From NCBI GenBank assembly GCA_030220185.1, contig JASPKZ010000423.1, positions 1,381,501 to 1,445,500 of the forward strand: a stretch of 64,000 nucleotides of DNA, written 5' to 3'. Below the pieces are notes generated by a model, which was not told the DNA's origin, did no database searches, and saw nothing but the letters and a program-made list of their open reading frames with translations. Both the position numbers and the translations under genes were made by a program. The stretch is from Diploptera punctata. Lineage: Eukaryota > Arthropoda > Insecta > Blattodea > Blaberidae. Shown here in pieces: positions 43,037-53,405 of this stretch (position 1 is the first letter of the stretch; every line of letters begins with the position of its first letter).

Positions 43037-43290
43037 ATATAATATATAAGCAATTGAATTGGTATGGGTATGTACGAATAATACAAGAAGAAAGTTTACC
43101 CATAATAACATTTGAATGGTGTCCATCTGGAAATAGAATGTAAGGAAGTCCTCCAAACTCGTGGATGCAAGAAATAAGAACTTGAATGGGAACAAGAGGA
43201 TTGGAGAATATGGAGTGGATGTATAGAGACGAGTGGGGAAGGAAATTGGCAAGAAATATGTGTAAACATGAAAATAAATAAAAATAAAAT
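43037..43290 (+). pseudogene. LINE-C, right part
   Basis: ATAAGCAATTGAATTGGTATGG (YKQLNWYG) through the CNGSPPNSWMQEI-like block and MEWMYRDEWGRK to a tail near 43290. Same order as 33500-33760. Confidence 0.7.
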
Positions 43291-43369
43291 AAAACATATT
43301 CAACTAATCTTATGTTATTGCTTGGTATAAATAAATTTAAAAAAAAACATTTTTATGTGGGATATGGAG

Positions 43370-43995
43370 CCGAAACCGAAGATTTAATACTAGAAGATCA
43401 AAATTGGTATATTGAGGATGTGAAGAATTTGAGTATCTGGGAGTAAACGTATGTAAAGGGGATAAACAAGAAAGTTATATTAAGAACAGAATAAATAAAG
43501 GTAGAGCAATAACAGCAATGGTCTATGGAGTCTTATGGAACAGACATGTAACCAGAAAAAAAAAGTTACAAATATGTAATTCAATATTGAGATGTACTGT
43601 TACATATGGAGATGAAGTTTGGAAATTCAACAATAACTTATGTCGATGGAAATGGATTTCTTGAGGAGAGGAGCAAGATTTTCAAAATTAGAAATAATAA
43701 GAAATACAATCATACGAGAAAAAATGAATATTAGATATTCAGTGATAGATTATTTAAGATATAAGCAATTAAACTGGTATTGGCACGTACGACGAACGCA
43801 AAAAGAAAGGTTACCCAGGAAAACATTGGAATGATGTCCACCTGGAAGAAGAAGGAAAGGAAGGCCTTGTAACTCGTGGATGCATGAAATAAGAACAGGG
43901 ATGAGAGCAAGAGGACTGGAGGAAATGGAGTGGATGGAAAGAGAGGAGTGGAGAAGAAAAATATAACTTTAAGCACAGAAAGATATTTAAACATT
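43370..43995 (+). pseudogene. LINE-C, longest copy
   Basis: Includes EFEYLGVNVCKGDKQ (43425-43470), RAITAMVYGVLWNRHVTRK, SILRCTVTYGDEVW, then SMEMDFLRRGARFSKLEIIR, YKQLNWYWHVRRTQKERL and, after a TGA at 43832, GRRRKGRP..SWMHEI and MEWMEREEWRRKI. The EYLG...LWN.HVTRK order parallels LINE-B, so the two families are related. RT catalytic region missing. Confidence 0.82.
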
Positions 43996-44370
43996 TAGAA
44001 TCTGTATGTAAATAAAATTTATATAATAAATAAAATTTATATAATATGACACATTGTTGATCCTTTGCTCAAATTACCGCCTTTTGAATTACGCGGGTTG
44101 CAGCAGAAATCTTACACGCCATAGGTGTTCGATTCGGAACTTGTGCAGCCAATAAACGAAGACTCTAGGACATGCTATTTACTGGTAACCATTTGTAGGC
44201 CAAGAATTAGGAAGGAGAAGATCATTTATCATAATTTGTGGAGTTAAATTAAACAGGAAATAAATAAAACAATATTCAGGAGTAATTAAATTAAATAATA
44301 CAAAATCCTATTAAATGTTCATTTGAAATAATGAAGTATTTGAAATTAAAATATCTGTGACACACAGAAC

Positions 44371-44489
44371 AAAAACCAGATTACATAAAACACTAATTAA
44401 ACCAGTGCTAACTTACAAGAGTGAAACCTGAGTTCTGACTGTGTACATGACAAATCGCGATTGGATATTTTTTTAAAGAAAGTTACTCA

Positions 44490-44535
<46 letters not shown>

Positions 44536-44765
44536 AAGTACCTATTAAGGAAAATGGAGAGTGGCGAATGGATATAATAAGAACAATAAAGTAGTAAGAA
44601 GAATTTTAGAAGGTAAGCCAGAAGGAAAAAAGAGAATTGGATGACCGAATTTGAGATGGTTGTATGGAGTACTACAGAATGTCAAATATTTAAAACTCAA
44701 GAACTGGTGGACGGTTGCCAGAGGCAGAGAAGCCTGCAAAAAAATCTAATGGAAGACTTAACAAA
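44371..44765 (+). pseudogene. LINE-D 3' coding end, interrupted by (TA)n
   Basis: TRLHKTLIKPVLTYKSET before, and EGKPEGKKRIGRPNLRWL..VKYLKLKNWW and AWKKI after a TA run at 44492-44532. The IGRPNLRW..W..VA.. pattern is another LINE C-terminus. The TA run lies where the GHV.RM motif is expected. Confidence 0.65.
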
Positions 44766-44827
44766 TCCAGTGTTGTTGTGCTAATGATGATGATGAATTA
44801 AATAGGAAAATTATTCAAAAATACTAT

Positions 44828-44904
44828 CACGGGTTAGGAATGCATGGGGAGATTATATCTACGCGGCCATGAACCTAAGTGTTCAATAATGTCAGTGCGT
44901 AATT
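44828..44904 (+). pseudogene. LINE-A extreme 3' end
   Basis: About 75 bp: GGAGATTATATCTACGCGGCC, ATGAACCTAAGTGTTC and TGTCAGTGCGTAA. The shortest LINE-A piece here, followed by (TA)n at 44905-44962. Confidence 0.75.
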
Positions 44905-44908
44905 ATAT

Positions 44909-44962
<54 letters not shown>

Positions 44963-44963
<1 letters not shown>

Positions 44964-46180
44964 CATCATCATCATAGTCCAATCACGAATTTAGGTCATT
45001 TGTTGACCTATCTCGTCCTCAATAGAAACAGCATCCAAAAGTCGTTATAGTGCACCTCCTTGTTTGTTCTTCCTGCTTAACTTCTGCTTGTGTATATTGT
45101 AATCCTCCATTCGATGAACATGTTGCATCCATTTTCATTTATAATAAAAAAATATTTTCTATAGATTCCATGTGTAATTTTTCTAAGCTCTATTAATTTT
45201 TTATGATCTAGTAGTGTGTATCCTGCAGTACTTCGAAGATCTCTGTATATCCTTCTGTTTCAATATCCATACTTCTGTAACATGCAAGAGAGTTGGAAGA
45301 CCAGCCTTTTATAAACTTATAGTCTAGAATGTTAATGGCTTATCTGTGGCTTGAAGATAGAATTTATTAATCCTACAATCCCGAGAAATTTTTATTTAAT
45401 TTACATATTTTTCTTATTCATATATGTATAAGATATTGCATCCTATATATGTAAAATTATTCACCTGCTCCAAAATTTTAACGACAAGTAGATATAATTT
45501 TACTTGTGACAGGATCTGTACCTTGAAATGCCATAATTTTCGTTTTCTCTATATATATCTTGAAACCATATTCTTCTGTCTTTTTTAGAGTCCTTACTCT
45601 CTCTGTATATCCTTCTGTTTCAATGTCCATACTTCGCTAACATGCAAGAGAGTTGGAAGAGCCAGCCTTTTGTAAACTTTAAGTCTAGAAATGTTTTTGG
45701 TTTAACTGTGGCTTGAAGATAGAAATTATTAACCCTACAATCCCTAGAAATTTTTATTTTATTTACATTTTGTCTTATTCATAAATGTATAAAACACTGC
45801 ATCCTAGATATATAAAATAATTCAACTGCTCCAAAATTTTAACGACAAGTAGATATAATTTTACTTCTAACAGGATCTATACCGTCAAATGCTATAATTT
45901 TCGTTTTCTCTTTATGTATCTTCATTCCATATTCTTCTGTCATTTTTAGAGTCCTTACAGACCTTTCTATAGGTTATCTTATGAATGTGTAATTATTATT
46001 TGATAATTTGCAAACAATAAAGTGTTTCATTTTGTATTTTTTTATATTCTAATTCCGACTGTATGCTTCTAGTTTCCAACAACATATTACTTCGTTGATA
46101 TATATCGCAAATAGTTTTGGGGAGAGGGGGCAGCCTTATTTTACACCAAGGTTTATAATACCCTCTTTAGAAAATCTAAT
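44963..46180 (-). pseudogene. LINE-E, RT motif to 3' end
   Basis: Minus strand. RT motif B GCPLSPKLFAIYINEVI at about 46115-46170 (after a stop), then RT thumb remnants, and a 3' end homologous to 50020-50205 and 56243-56790, finishing ACTATGATGATGATGAT as a (GAT)n tail at 44963-44976. Contains a local tandem duplication of 360 bp. Broken throughout. Confidence 0.75.
45241..45960. repeat. 360-bp tandem duplication inside LINE-E
   Basis: Units 45241-45600 and 45601-45960 both begin CTCTGTATATCCTTCTGTTT and end TTTTAGAGTCCTTAC; they differ by scattered substitutions and small indels. The flanking LINE-E sequence has it once at 56560-56790, so the duplication is local. Confidence 0.9.
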
Positions 46181-46199
46181 TGTATAGGCCTATATATAT

Positions 46200-46400
46200 T
46201 AAAGTATAAAATTATGGAATATTTACCTAAAAGGTCCGTCTCCTCAAATGTATTAGTTATTTAACTGTAGCGCTTTCGGGACTAGTCTCATCATCAGCAG
46301 GATTCAGAACTGGACTAGTCCCGAAAGAGCTACAGTTAAATAACTAATACAGTCGAGGAGACGGACCTTTTAGGTAAATATTCCATAACGTCATACTTTA
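46200..46400. repeat. head-to-head inverted repeat with hammerhead motif
   Basis: Arms 46200-46287 and 46313-46400 (88 bp, few mismatches), 25-bp spacer. In the minus direction the left arm plus spacer forms CCTG-CTGATGA (46291-46301), GAAA (46274-46277), stem III A-T, G-C with loop CG, NUH base at 46268 and CAG partner, with a weak stem II (GAC/GTC). The right arm carries the same sequence from GACTAGTCCCGAAAG onward, without the CTGATGA box. Confidence 0.85.
46264..46301 (-). ncRNA. hammerhead ribozyme motif
   Basis: Box CUGAUGA, GAAA, two-pair stem III, UA before the cleavage position, three stem I pairs (CTG/CAG). Stem II is only GAC/GTC with extra bases on both sides. Lower certainty than 31680-31719. 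Confidence 0.5.
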
Positions 46401-46448
46401 ATTTTGAATAATACCTCAACGGAACATATCACGAATCTTATAAAAGTT

Positions 46449-46451
<3 letters not shown>

Positions 46452-46502
<51 letters not shown>

Positions 46503-46612
46503 ATAGTAATTCTGCCCGAAGGCAGGTCCTTCACTGCAATCATAGCATTTTCATGCTATGCTTGTAGCTTTACTAGGGAATTGTGTAGGAGTGGTAGCTT
46601 CCCGTTGCTTTC

Positions 46613-46686
<74 letters not shown>
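46452..46686. mobile_element. (TA)n, SINE1 tail (minus), (CA)n(TA)n
   Basis: SINE1 tail fragment at 46501-46612 on the minus strand (CTGCCCGAAGGCAGGTCC, CTTCCCGTTGCTTTCCACAC) bounded on both sides by microsatellites. The CACACA run continues the SINE word TTTCCACAC, suggesting slippage expansion from it. Confidence 0.85.
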
Positions 46687-46690
<4 letters not shown>

Positions 46691-47284
46691 ACAAATAATT
46701 AAACCAAGAATAATTAAATGGAAGGAATAGACATTGTGTATCGTTTAGTTAAATAGACGTCAAATAGTCTGCTGCATCATGGAGTCGCTAATTGGATTTC
46801 TCATCATTATTAATAGTTTGCGAGTATTAGGAAAGAGACAAAATTGGAAAGTGGAGGATGAGGAGAGAGGGATTTATTGCATTCAGCAGCTGAAATCAAT
46901 TTTCTAGGGTTTGTAACGTTATACGTTTGCCAGTTTATAACAATGGCGAAGCGCAAACTGAGCACTCATCAAATATGAATATGTGTGCTGCGTAGAAATC
47001 GTATTTGAATTACATCTGTGAAAATGATACACTGCCTGCTATACCTCTTACCGGAGAGAGAACCTCGCCAAGTACAATTCTGTTTTGAGTGATAATTCTA
47101 TCAACCAATTGAATAAAACCTCTTTATCCAAACAACATTTCATCACAACCAGTTTCAACTTTGTTCAATAACCGTAAAAAAGTGTTCAATTTAATTAATA
47201 TAATTCACTCTCTTATAAGTACTTAACTTATAAAAGTGTATGAATTTTACAGTACCATATTCTGTAATATTCGAAAATTTAAAT
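46687..47284. other. unassigned sequence
   Basis: No recognised feature. Confidence 0.4.
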
Positions 47285-47885
47285 AGGAAACCACGATTTT
47301 GAAAGAGTAAAATATTCACATATTTGGGAGTACAAATAAATAACGAAGGGTCTTCGTCAGAATAAATAAATAACAGGTTAATGATTGAAATAGAGCTTAA
47401 TATGCAAATATTAAATTATTAAAACCAAGTTTATTAACGAAATAAACTAAAATAAAACTGTATGTGACCATTAGTAATATACGCGGCTCAACTATGGGTT
47501 ATGGATGAGGAAGATAGAGATTTCCTGATAACATTTGAAAGAGAAATTATGTATGGATCAATCTGTGAAAATGAGGTATGGAGAATAAGACATAATACAG
47601 AGATTGAACAAATAATAATGGGAGGAGAAGATATTGTGAGATAAGTGAAGTCTTTACGACTAGAATTATTAGGTCATGTAGAGAGAATGTAAAACAAAAG
47701 GATACTCAAAAGTCTACTACATGCCAATATTATAATAGTTAAAATGATAGGGAGACCGGGAGAGGATGTAGAGCAAGACTACGGATAAGAGGATGGAGAA
47801 GATTATCACAGTAAAAAGAGGTATGGAAGAAGGTTATGAAGCTCATCAAAGGCTGCAGAGCCGAAGAGTACGAAAGTAAGTATAA
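47285..47885 (+). pseudogene. LINE-L 3' coding end
   Basis: NHDFERVKYFTYLGVQINNE, PLVIYAAQLWVMDEEDRDFL, ICENEVWRIRHNTEIEQI, SLRLELLGHVERM, IGRPGEDVEQDYG in consecutive, frame-broken order. The YLGVQI..EG / LLGHVERM pair separates it from the other families. About 200 codons, RT core missing. Confidence 0.75.
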
Positions 47886-47892
47886 ATAAAAC

Positions 47893-48118
47893 AATCCTCA
47901 ACTCGTGATAAACTCAGGATCGTGTCCAAGGATGAGATGAGATGAACATAGAGATGTATAGAGCTCTGTGAATGACAAAGTTCCGGTCGACCACGCCTCA
48001 TGCACCATCACAGGGGCAGTTGAACGAAATTGAATGAAAAGGATAAGATGAGCATGAAAATGTTATGATTGCAGTGAAGGACCTGCCTTCGTGAGGAATT
48101 ACTATGGGTGGATGGATC
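47893..48118. mobile_element. SINE4 (minus) joined to SINE1 tail (plus)
   Basis: 47893-48052 is SINE4 in minus orientation (AATCCTCAACTCGTGAT..CACCATCACAGGGGCAG..ATGAGCATG). At GAGCATGAAAATG it passes without a break into the SINE1 tail (ATTGCAGTGAAGGACCTGCC..GAATTACTATGGG). A short shared ATGAGCATG word may mark a recombination junction. Confidence 0.65.
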
Positions 48119-48299
48119 CCGAGTATTTGTTAATATTATTTTGTTTACTAGTTATTCAAACACTCTTGTATAGAGTCGATTCAGTACTTTCTTGCAACTT
48201 CGGAAGTTTAATTAAAACTGGGACAACAAAATTAAATAATATAGCCAAACACTTCGATTTCAAATTTCATCTCGAAAAACAAAATATTTTGGTGGTAGT

Positions 48300-48485
48300 A
48301 GTAGTGTTTTTACTTTGATGTGGTCACCCTGATGATGCCCTGTTCAAGGCCGAAACACGTCTCGGGATCAATTTGAATATGCTTATTTTCTTTTTTATTA
48401 CTCTTACTGATATCTGTGGTTTTAATTAGAAAGATTTCCATCCCAGATTAATTGCTGACTCTTTTAGCGGGATTACTGCCAAGGT
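48300..48485 (+). mobile_element. hammerhead-bearing PLE-like end
   Basis: CTGATGA (48329-48335), stem II GCC/GGC, GAAA (48352-48355), stem III A-T, C-G with loop AC, NUH base C at 48361. The immediate stem I does not pair; an outer TTGAT/ATCAA can. Followed by the shared fragment seen at 39330-39420. Confidence 0.55.
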
Positions 48486-48521
48486 AACTTGTTTTATTTT
48501 ATTTATATAATAATATGTAAT

Positions 48522-48718
48522 CGCGCCTGTAAGACAAATGTCAGTTAGTGTTCAGGGCCGAAAGGTCCATGAATTTCATCTGGCCATAATCATCATTAAA
48601 TCCCCGGCGTGAAAAGCAACGGGAAGCTACCACACATATAATTCCCTAGTAAAATTGCAAAGCATAGCATGAAAATGCTATGATTGCAGTGAAGGACCTA
48701 CCCTAGGGAAGAACAATA
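48522..48718 (+). mobile_element. SINE1, 5'-truncated
   Basis: From GCCTGTAAGACAAATGTCAG through AAAGCAACGGGAAGCTACC and GCATAGCATGAAAATGCTATG to CCTACCCTAGGGAAGAA. tRNA-like head absent. Confidence 0.85.
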
Positions 48719-48744
48719 TAGAATAGAATATGTCAACAATCGAA

Positions 48745-48937
48745 AAATCACCTGAGAAGAATATAAGAAATACACTTCCAAAATTGACATTCCAATATAC
48801 ACCATCTGACATAGGGACCGAGGAAGACTAGATCATCGGTAGAAATATCAAGACCATCTTCGTTTGGTTTACCGTCACAAGTCACATGACCCAAAACAGA
48901 TTTGTTCATGATTATGATGATGATGATGATGATGTAA
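48745..48937 (+). pseudogene. LINE 3' end with (GAT)n tail
   Basis: QYTPSDIGTEED with a TGACATAGGGACCGAGGAAG stretch (decayed GHR.RGRP.RRW type) and VTSHMTQNRFVHDYDD running into (ATG)n at about 48918-48937. Family uncertain. Confidence 0.4.
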
Positions 48938-49216
48938 TATATGTTATGTATTAAGCTTTATATATATTAGAAAATTAATTTATTTCATATTAATTTGATT
49001 TATTAATTTATATTTCTTATTTACCTTTCAATTTTCACATGTCTCACGCTTCCCGAACCTTAGAAGGACACAAGTGCAATGGAGAGGCCTTATTCTCCAT
49101 GTTTAGTAGTTACAGTAAGAAATTGGCATTTTAGGGAATATTCTCACCTTACTAATAACTAAAATTCACCTACAGATCTACATAAATTAAATTTATTATC
49201 TATATTTATTATCTAT

Positions 49217-49520
49217 ATCTTTTGAGGAAAGCAGCAAGATGTTAAAAATTAGAAAAAATAAGAAATACTGTCTTTCGAGAAAAAAATAATGTTAGATATT
49301 CAACAGTAAATTATGTAAGACATAAGCAATTAAATTGGTATGGGCACGTACGACGAATGCAAGAAGAAAGGTTACCCAGGAAAACATTGGAATGGCGTCC
49401 ACCTGGAAGAAGAAGGAAAGGAAAACCTTGAAACTCGTGGATGCAAGAAATAAGAACTGGAATGAGAACAAGAGGACTGGATAGAGACGAGTGGAAAAGA
49501 AAAATAAAACTTTAGGCACA
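49217..49520 (+). pseudogene. LINE-C 3' copy
   Basis: GAGGAAAGCAGCAAGATG..TATTCAACAGTAAATTATG, then HKQLNWYGHVRRMQEERL, GRRRKGKP and GLDRDEWKRKI with an in-frame deletion of the EEMEWM segment; tail GCACAGAAAGATGTGTACA. Confidence 0.8.
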
Positions 49521-49987
49521 GAAAGATGTGTACATATTAAATATGTATATAATAAATCTATATTAATTTTATAATATGTCAATATTAAACAAATTATAAA
49601 AATATATTAAAGAATTGATACTTTCTTTTTTAGATTTTTGAAAATAAAAAAAAATAGTTATAGGAAATGTCGCTGAAAGTAATAAGTTGTCAGAGCAGCG
49701 ACACATGTCATACCTTCTTAAATTTCATCCTGACGTATATATCTTGGTAAAAATAAAATAAAATGATCCACATTCTGACACGGTTGTTTTTCTAGTTCCT
49801 TTCCACTTTATTTGTTCTTCCAACAATTTTCTTTCGTCAAATTTAAAATCAACTTCGATATTAAACATTACACATATCACTGCTCACAATTTTTAATATA
49901 TAAGCGTGACTCGTCTGTATTCCTTATCTAACATTAAAGTTGTAAGATTCAACTCTTAGATCTGTTTAATATGAAACCACGATTCGT

Positions 49988-49988
<1 letters not shown>
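49521..49988. other. unassigned sequence
   Basis: No recognised structure. Confidence 0.4.
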
Positions 49989-50019
<31 letters not shown>

Positions 50020-50020
<1 letters not shown>

Positions 50021-50205
50021 GTGGGCAACATGTTCATCGAATGGAAGATCACAGAATACCCTAACAAATGTTAAGATATCAACCTGCAGGAAGAAGAAGA
50101 CCAGGACGTCCACTCAAAAGACTTCTGGATGGTGTTTCTCTTGAGGCCGAAACAGGTCAACAAATGGCCTAAATTCGTGAATGTACTATGATGATGATGA
50201 TGATA
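50020..50205 (+). pseudogene. LINE-E 3' end
   Basis: GGCAACATGTTCATCGAATGG (HVHRMEDH in the other copies), RYQPAGRRRPGRPLKRLLDG, VSLEAETGQQMA, stop and CGTGAATGTACTATGATGATG tail. It matches the minus copy at 56243-56470. Bounded on the left by (TA)n at 49989-50018. Confidence 0.85.
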
Positions 50206-50854
50206 TATAATGTGGGTGTTTCAATAAAGAAATCCCATCGGATTAGGGTAAACTCATATAAATCGTGACACAGGTAAATTTGTGTTCTTCCATATACATT
50301 TGGTTAAAAGGGTACCCAATATTACTGAAAAAGATAAATTCGGACATCTTACAACATAGGAGATTATAATGAACCTGGGGGACAGAAGTATATTTTCTAA
50401 TCAGGTGGAAGGCCGCAGATTGCATATAAAATATATGTTTCTACAAAAATTATAATCAACAAATACACTTTAATTACTACTTATGAAAGAAAAAACAAAT
50501 ATGTTTTTTGCAAGATTACCTTTTCAATGTGACTATTCGGAAACACAATAGCACTGAATTGGGACAGAGGATGGATAAGTCATTTCGTTAACTCTGTTCT
50601 TGATCACGTGACTTTGTGCCATAGAAAACTTTCTCTCGCAACTAGAGGTTGTTTGATGGATGAACGTGTTTATCACACTGGAGAATCGATAAATGCATAA
50701 TTAATTTCAAATGTACAATTTCTAATATAATGCTTAACAGTTTCATATATCATGCACCTTAATAGGAATGATAACTCTTAAAATTATCTTGAAAGAAAAT
50801 AGTTTTAATGAAAAAGTAGCATTACATCACATTACAATAAGCGAGATCATTGTT
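50206..50854. other. unassigned sequence
   Basis: No recognised structure. Confidence 0.4.
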
Positions 50855-50930
50855 AGCCATTTGAAATGTCTTTGAGGGCCGCATGCGACCCACGGACCGC
50901 CATTTGAAAGGCCGTGTCCTACAAGAAATT
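50855..50930. mobile_element. possible hAT-type terminal sequence
   Basis: GAGGGCCGCATGCGACCC..CGGACCGCCATTTGAAAGGCC is similar in style to the GGCCGCGGGCCGCATG-type ends of BED-finger hAT elements, related to the GGGCAGGGCCGCCC end at 63350. No partner end found. Confidence 0.35.
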
Positions 50931-51299
50931 AAAAAATCTTCCCTTATGGACATATAACTACATACAGGATTAACTGGCAGCACTACATTCGCCACATGCA
51001 TGGAACCCTCATCATTCGTCAGATTTTAAGTGACCTTTTGAGAGGAAAGATATATTTAGGAATACCATTAAAAATGTAATGTGATCTTAACAAATCACTA
51101 GGCCTAATGAATGGCAGGATGATGATAGTGGTTTCGCTGTTAATGATATATTGTTATGTTGTATTACTTATGTTAATTTAATTAATAGAGTAAGTTAATA
51201 GAAAGGGTCAATAACTTTACATATATTGAATATAAAATTGAATTTTGTCGGTGAGACAGACATAACTTGTAAATTTTATAAATATACATATAATAAAAC

Positions 51300-51870
51300 A
51301 TGTAATAATTAACAAAATCATGAAGCTTCCCTAGTACAGCGACGTACAAAAATAAGTTTATATAAAACCCTAGGTAGACCTGTACTACGTTACGTAAGCA
51401 CCCGAGGAAAATTACACAAAAAATTATTCTCATAAACAAAATTCTAGCATATTCCGCTAAAAAAAATTAATGCAAATCCCCCTCTTCTATATTCTACATT
51501 AAACCCAGAAACCAACTCCGACTCCCCTTCAGCAAAATCAAAGGGAGTTCGGTTGGGTTCATTATAAGATTTTACATTTTGATAATAAATCACTAAACAA
51601 TATGAAACTAGACATAGTCCGTCTCAACCAATTAAAATTCTAATTACATTTGGGCTAATAATTAAAAATATTATTGATATAACAAATAAAAGAACAAGGA
51701 AAATAAATCGATTAATATTCAAATCTCCATGCATATAATCTCGAAGCATGTGCCACGACGAGTACTGATATCAGCAGAATAACTGGTATTGAAATTATAT
51801 TTTTTAGAGCAACATTAAGATAGACCGCAAAAGGAATGGAGATATCACTTCAATTACAAGCAATCTCACA
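51300..51870 (-). pseudogene. NUMT: mitochondrial ND5 fused to ND1
   Basis: Minus strand read with the invertebrate mitochondrial code. ND5 part (about 51870-51563): RDYMHGDLNINRF, FLIISPNVISILIGWDG (TGA as Trp, AGA as Ser), [16 protein letters not shown]. It passes in frame into ND1 (51562 down to about 51300): [28 protein letters not shown] (AGA as Ser), then a one-base frame change and ILFMSMIFCVIFLG. ND5 and ND1 are subunits of respiratory complex I and lie kilobases apart in insect mtDNA, so the nuclear copy is chimeric. Frame damage (the GLG region and after GGFA) and flanking LINE sequence make it a dead nuclear insertion. The outer limits are approximate. Confidence 0.9.
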
Positions 51871-51904
51871 ATTTATAAATATATGACAGTTACAATGAAA
51901 AACT

Positions 51905-52080
51905 TGTATGAAACGAATGAATCGCAATAGACTTCAAAAAGTCATGCATCAATACGCTCCTCAAGTGAAGAGATCTTTGGGAAGTCCTATAAAAAATGGA
52001 CCCAGAATTCTTCGCTGAAACCATAGTAGATTTGGCCCTTAAATTTGTTCGGAAGAAGAAGAAGATGATGATGATGGGTT
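51905..52080 (+). pseudogene. LINE-G-like 3' end with (GAA)(GAT) tail
   Basis: NRLQKVMHQYAPQVKRSLGS and PIKNGPRI correspond to the KYKPRGSRNVGSPVKNG region of LINE-G at 62104-62406; it ends CGGAAGAAGAAGAAGATGATG. Confidence 0.6.
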
Positions 52081-52324
52081 TTTGTAATTCTTTGAACAAT
52101 AGCATTACACCTCAGCTATTTTGCTGCCTTTCTGTTGGTGAACATTGCCTCTTTTGCCGACATGTTCAGGGTTCTGATGGACTTTCTAGTATACCGCAGC
52201 GGTTGAGAAGTATGCAAAAGTCCTCACCTTACATCACACCATCATTATATCTCCTACTTGCGTTACTCGCTCTCCGTGACGAGGACACAAACATTGTATT
52301 CTGCAGAGATATAAAATGGGTAAT

Positions 52325-52412
52325 AAGGAAATCAATACCGTACGTTATGTGGATGGCATAGTGTTAACTGGTGACTCTGAGGATATTCTTCAACACCTGC
52401 TCTATAAAATTT
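52325..52412 (+). pseudogene. LINE RT fragment (YADD-type box)
   Basis: YVDGIVLTGDSEDILQHLL is a decayed YADD box with its following segment, as in LINE-A and LINE-H. About 25 codons; then TA-rich sequence. Confidence 0.55.
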
Positions 52413-52431
52413 ATATATATATTTTTTGTAT

Positions 52432-52620
52432 GCAATGCCTCAGGTTGTCATTTCGATATTTCTGGTGTTCTGTTCTGGCATTGATATAATTGTAACCCAC
52501 TTCTGAGTTACGAGCGCTTAGAAGGTGGGGTTACGCTGCCCCGATGGTATGATGAGCGATGTTAATGGTACTAGTGTGGCAGGAGAGTTCTTAATCCTAA
52601 ACTTAATCTAATGTGAATAT
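52432..52620 (+). repeat. repeat I, copy 2
   Basis: TTCTGAGTTACGAGC..GGTGGGGTTACG, GCCCCGATGGTATGATGAGCG, and TCCTAAACTTAATCTAA match 2055-2240 in the same order. Confidence 0.55.
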
Positions 52621-52624
52621 GAAT

Positions 52625-52748
52625 GATGATGATTATGATGGTCAAATGGTGTTCGGGGCGTTTGGACCTCAGCTTCCTGACATTTGTTGTATAAATGATG
52701 AAAACTCCGTAATAATCTCACCCAGGAAACTTGTCACGATTGAACACA
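52625..52748 (-). mobile_element. SINE1, decayed head-proximal part
   Basis: Minus-strand GACCGCTGTGTTCAATCG head joined to AAGTTTCCTGGGTGAG and ACAAATGTCAGGAAGCTG; about 50 bp of the tRNA-like head is deleted. Confidence 0.65.
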
Positions 52749-52754
52749 GCGGTC

Positions 52755-53395
52755 AAAAAAAGTACAATTTGAAAATTTGAATTGAGAAATCAAAATCATT
52801 AGTGGTATCAAAAGAATAAAACGACGTAAAGCGAAGGAATAATTATATATTAAGCTATGAATTTTATATATATGGACACTGAGCTAACGACAAATGAGAG
52901 ATACAATCAGGCATCAAGAAACAAGCGAATAAGGCAGCAAGGATTGTGGGATCATTGAACTATGTAATTTGAAGGAATAAATACCTAAGATCATAAACTA
53001 AAGTAAGACTTTATAAATATATAGTACAATATGTCCTCACTTACACTTCTGAAGCAAGTGCCGAATCATACAATGCAAAATAAATGTTGAAAACACATAA
53101 GAAATGATGAATCCTAGAAAAATAATAAAAAAATTATATGTGATAGAATCAGATATAAATAAATTCGGAACAATATAAAATTCAGCCAATAAATGAGTGA
53201 ATATCAAGAAGGAGATAGGAATGGAATAATCCTGTCTCAAGGATGAGTTGTGTCAGGCTATCAAAAGTTCCGAAATAATATTCGAAATGGCAAGAGATCC
53301 CCAGGAAGACCATGACAAAGTTGGAAAAACTCGTTTCCCAACAGACAGTGAGCCAAGGATTAAGAGGAGAAGAAGAAGAAGTTTTAAAAACCTAA
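52755..53395 (+). pseudogene. LINE-H, C-terminal third
   Basis: GTELTTNERYNQ-like start, KQANKAARIVGSLNYV (52918-52970), NKYLRS..KVRLY, VQYVLTYTSEASAESYN, MLKTHKKMMNPRKI, NEWISRRR.EWNN (53190-53225), then a RNGKRSPGRPWQSWK block and (GAA)n near 53360. Highly frame-broken but with the motifs in consistent order. Confidence 0.72.
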
Positions 53396-53405
53396 CAAGG
53401 GAACT

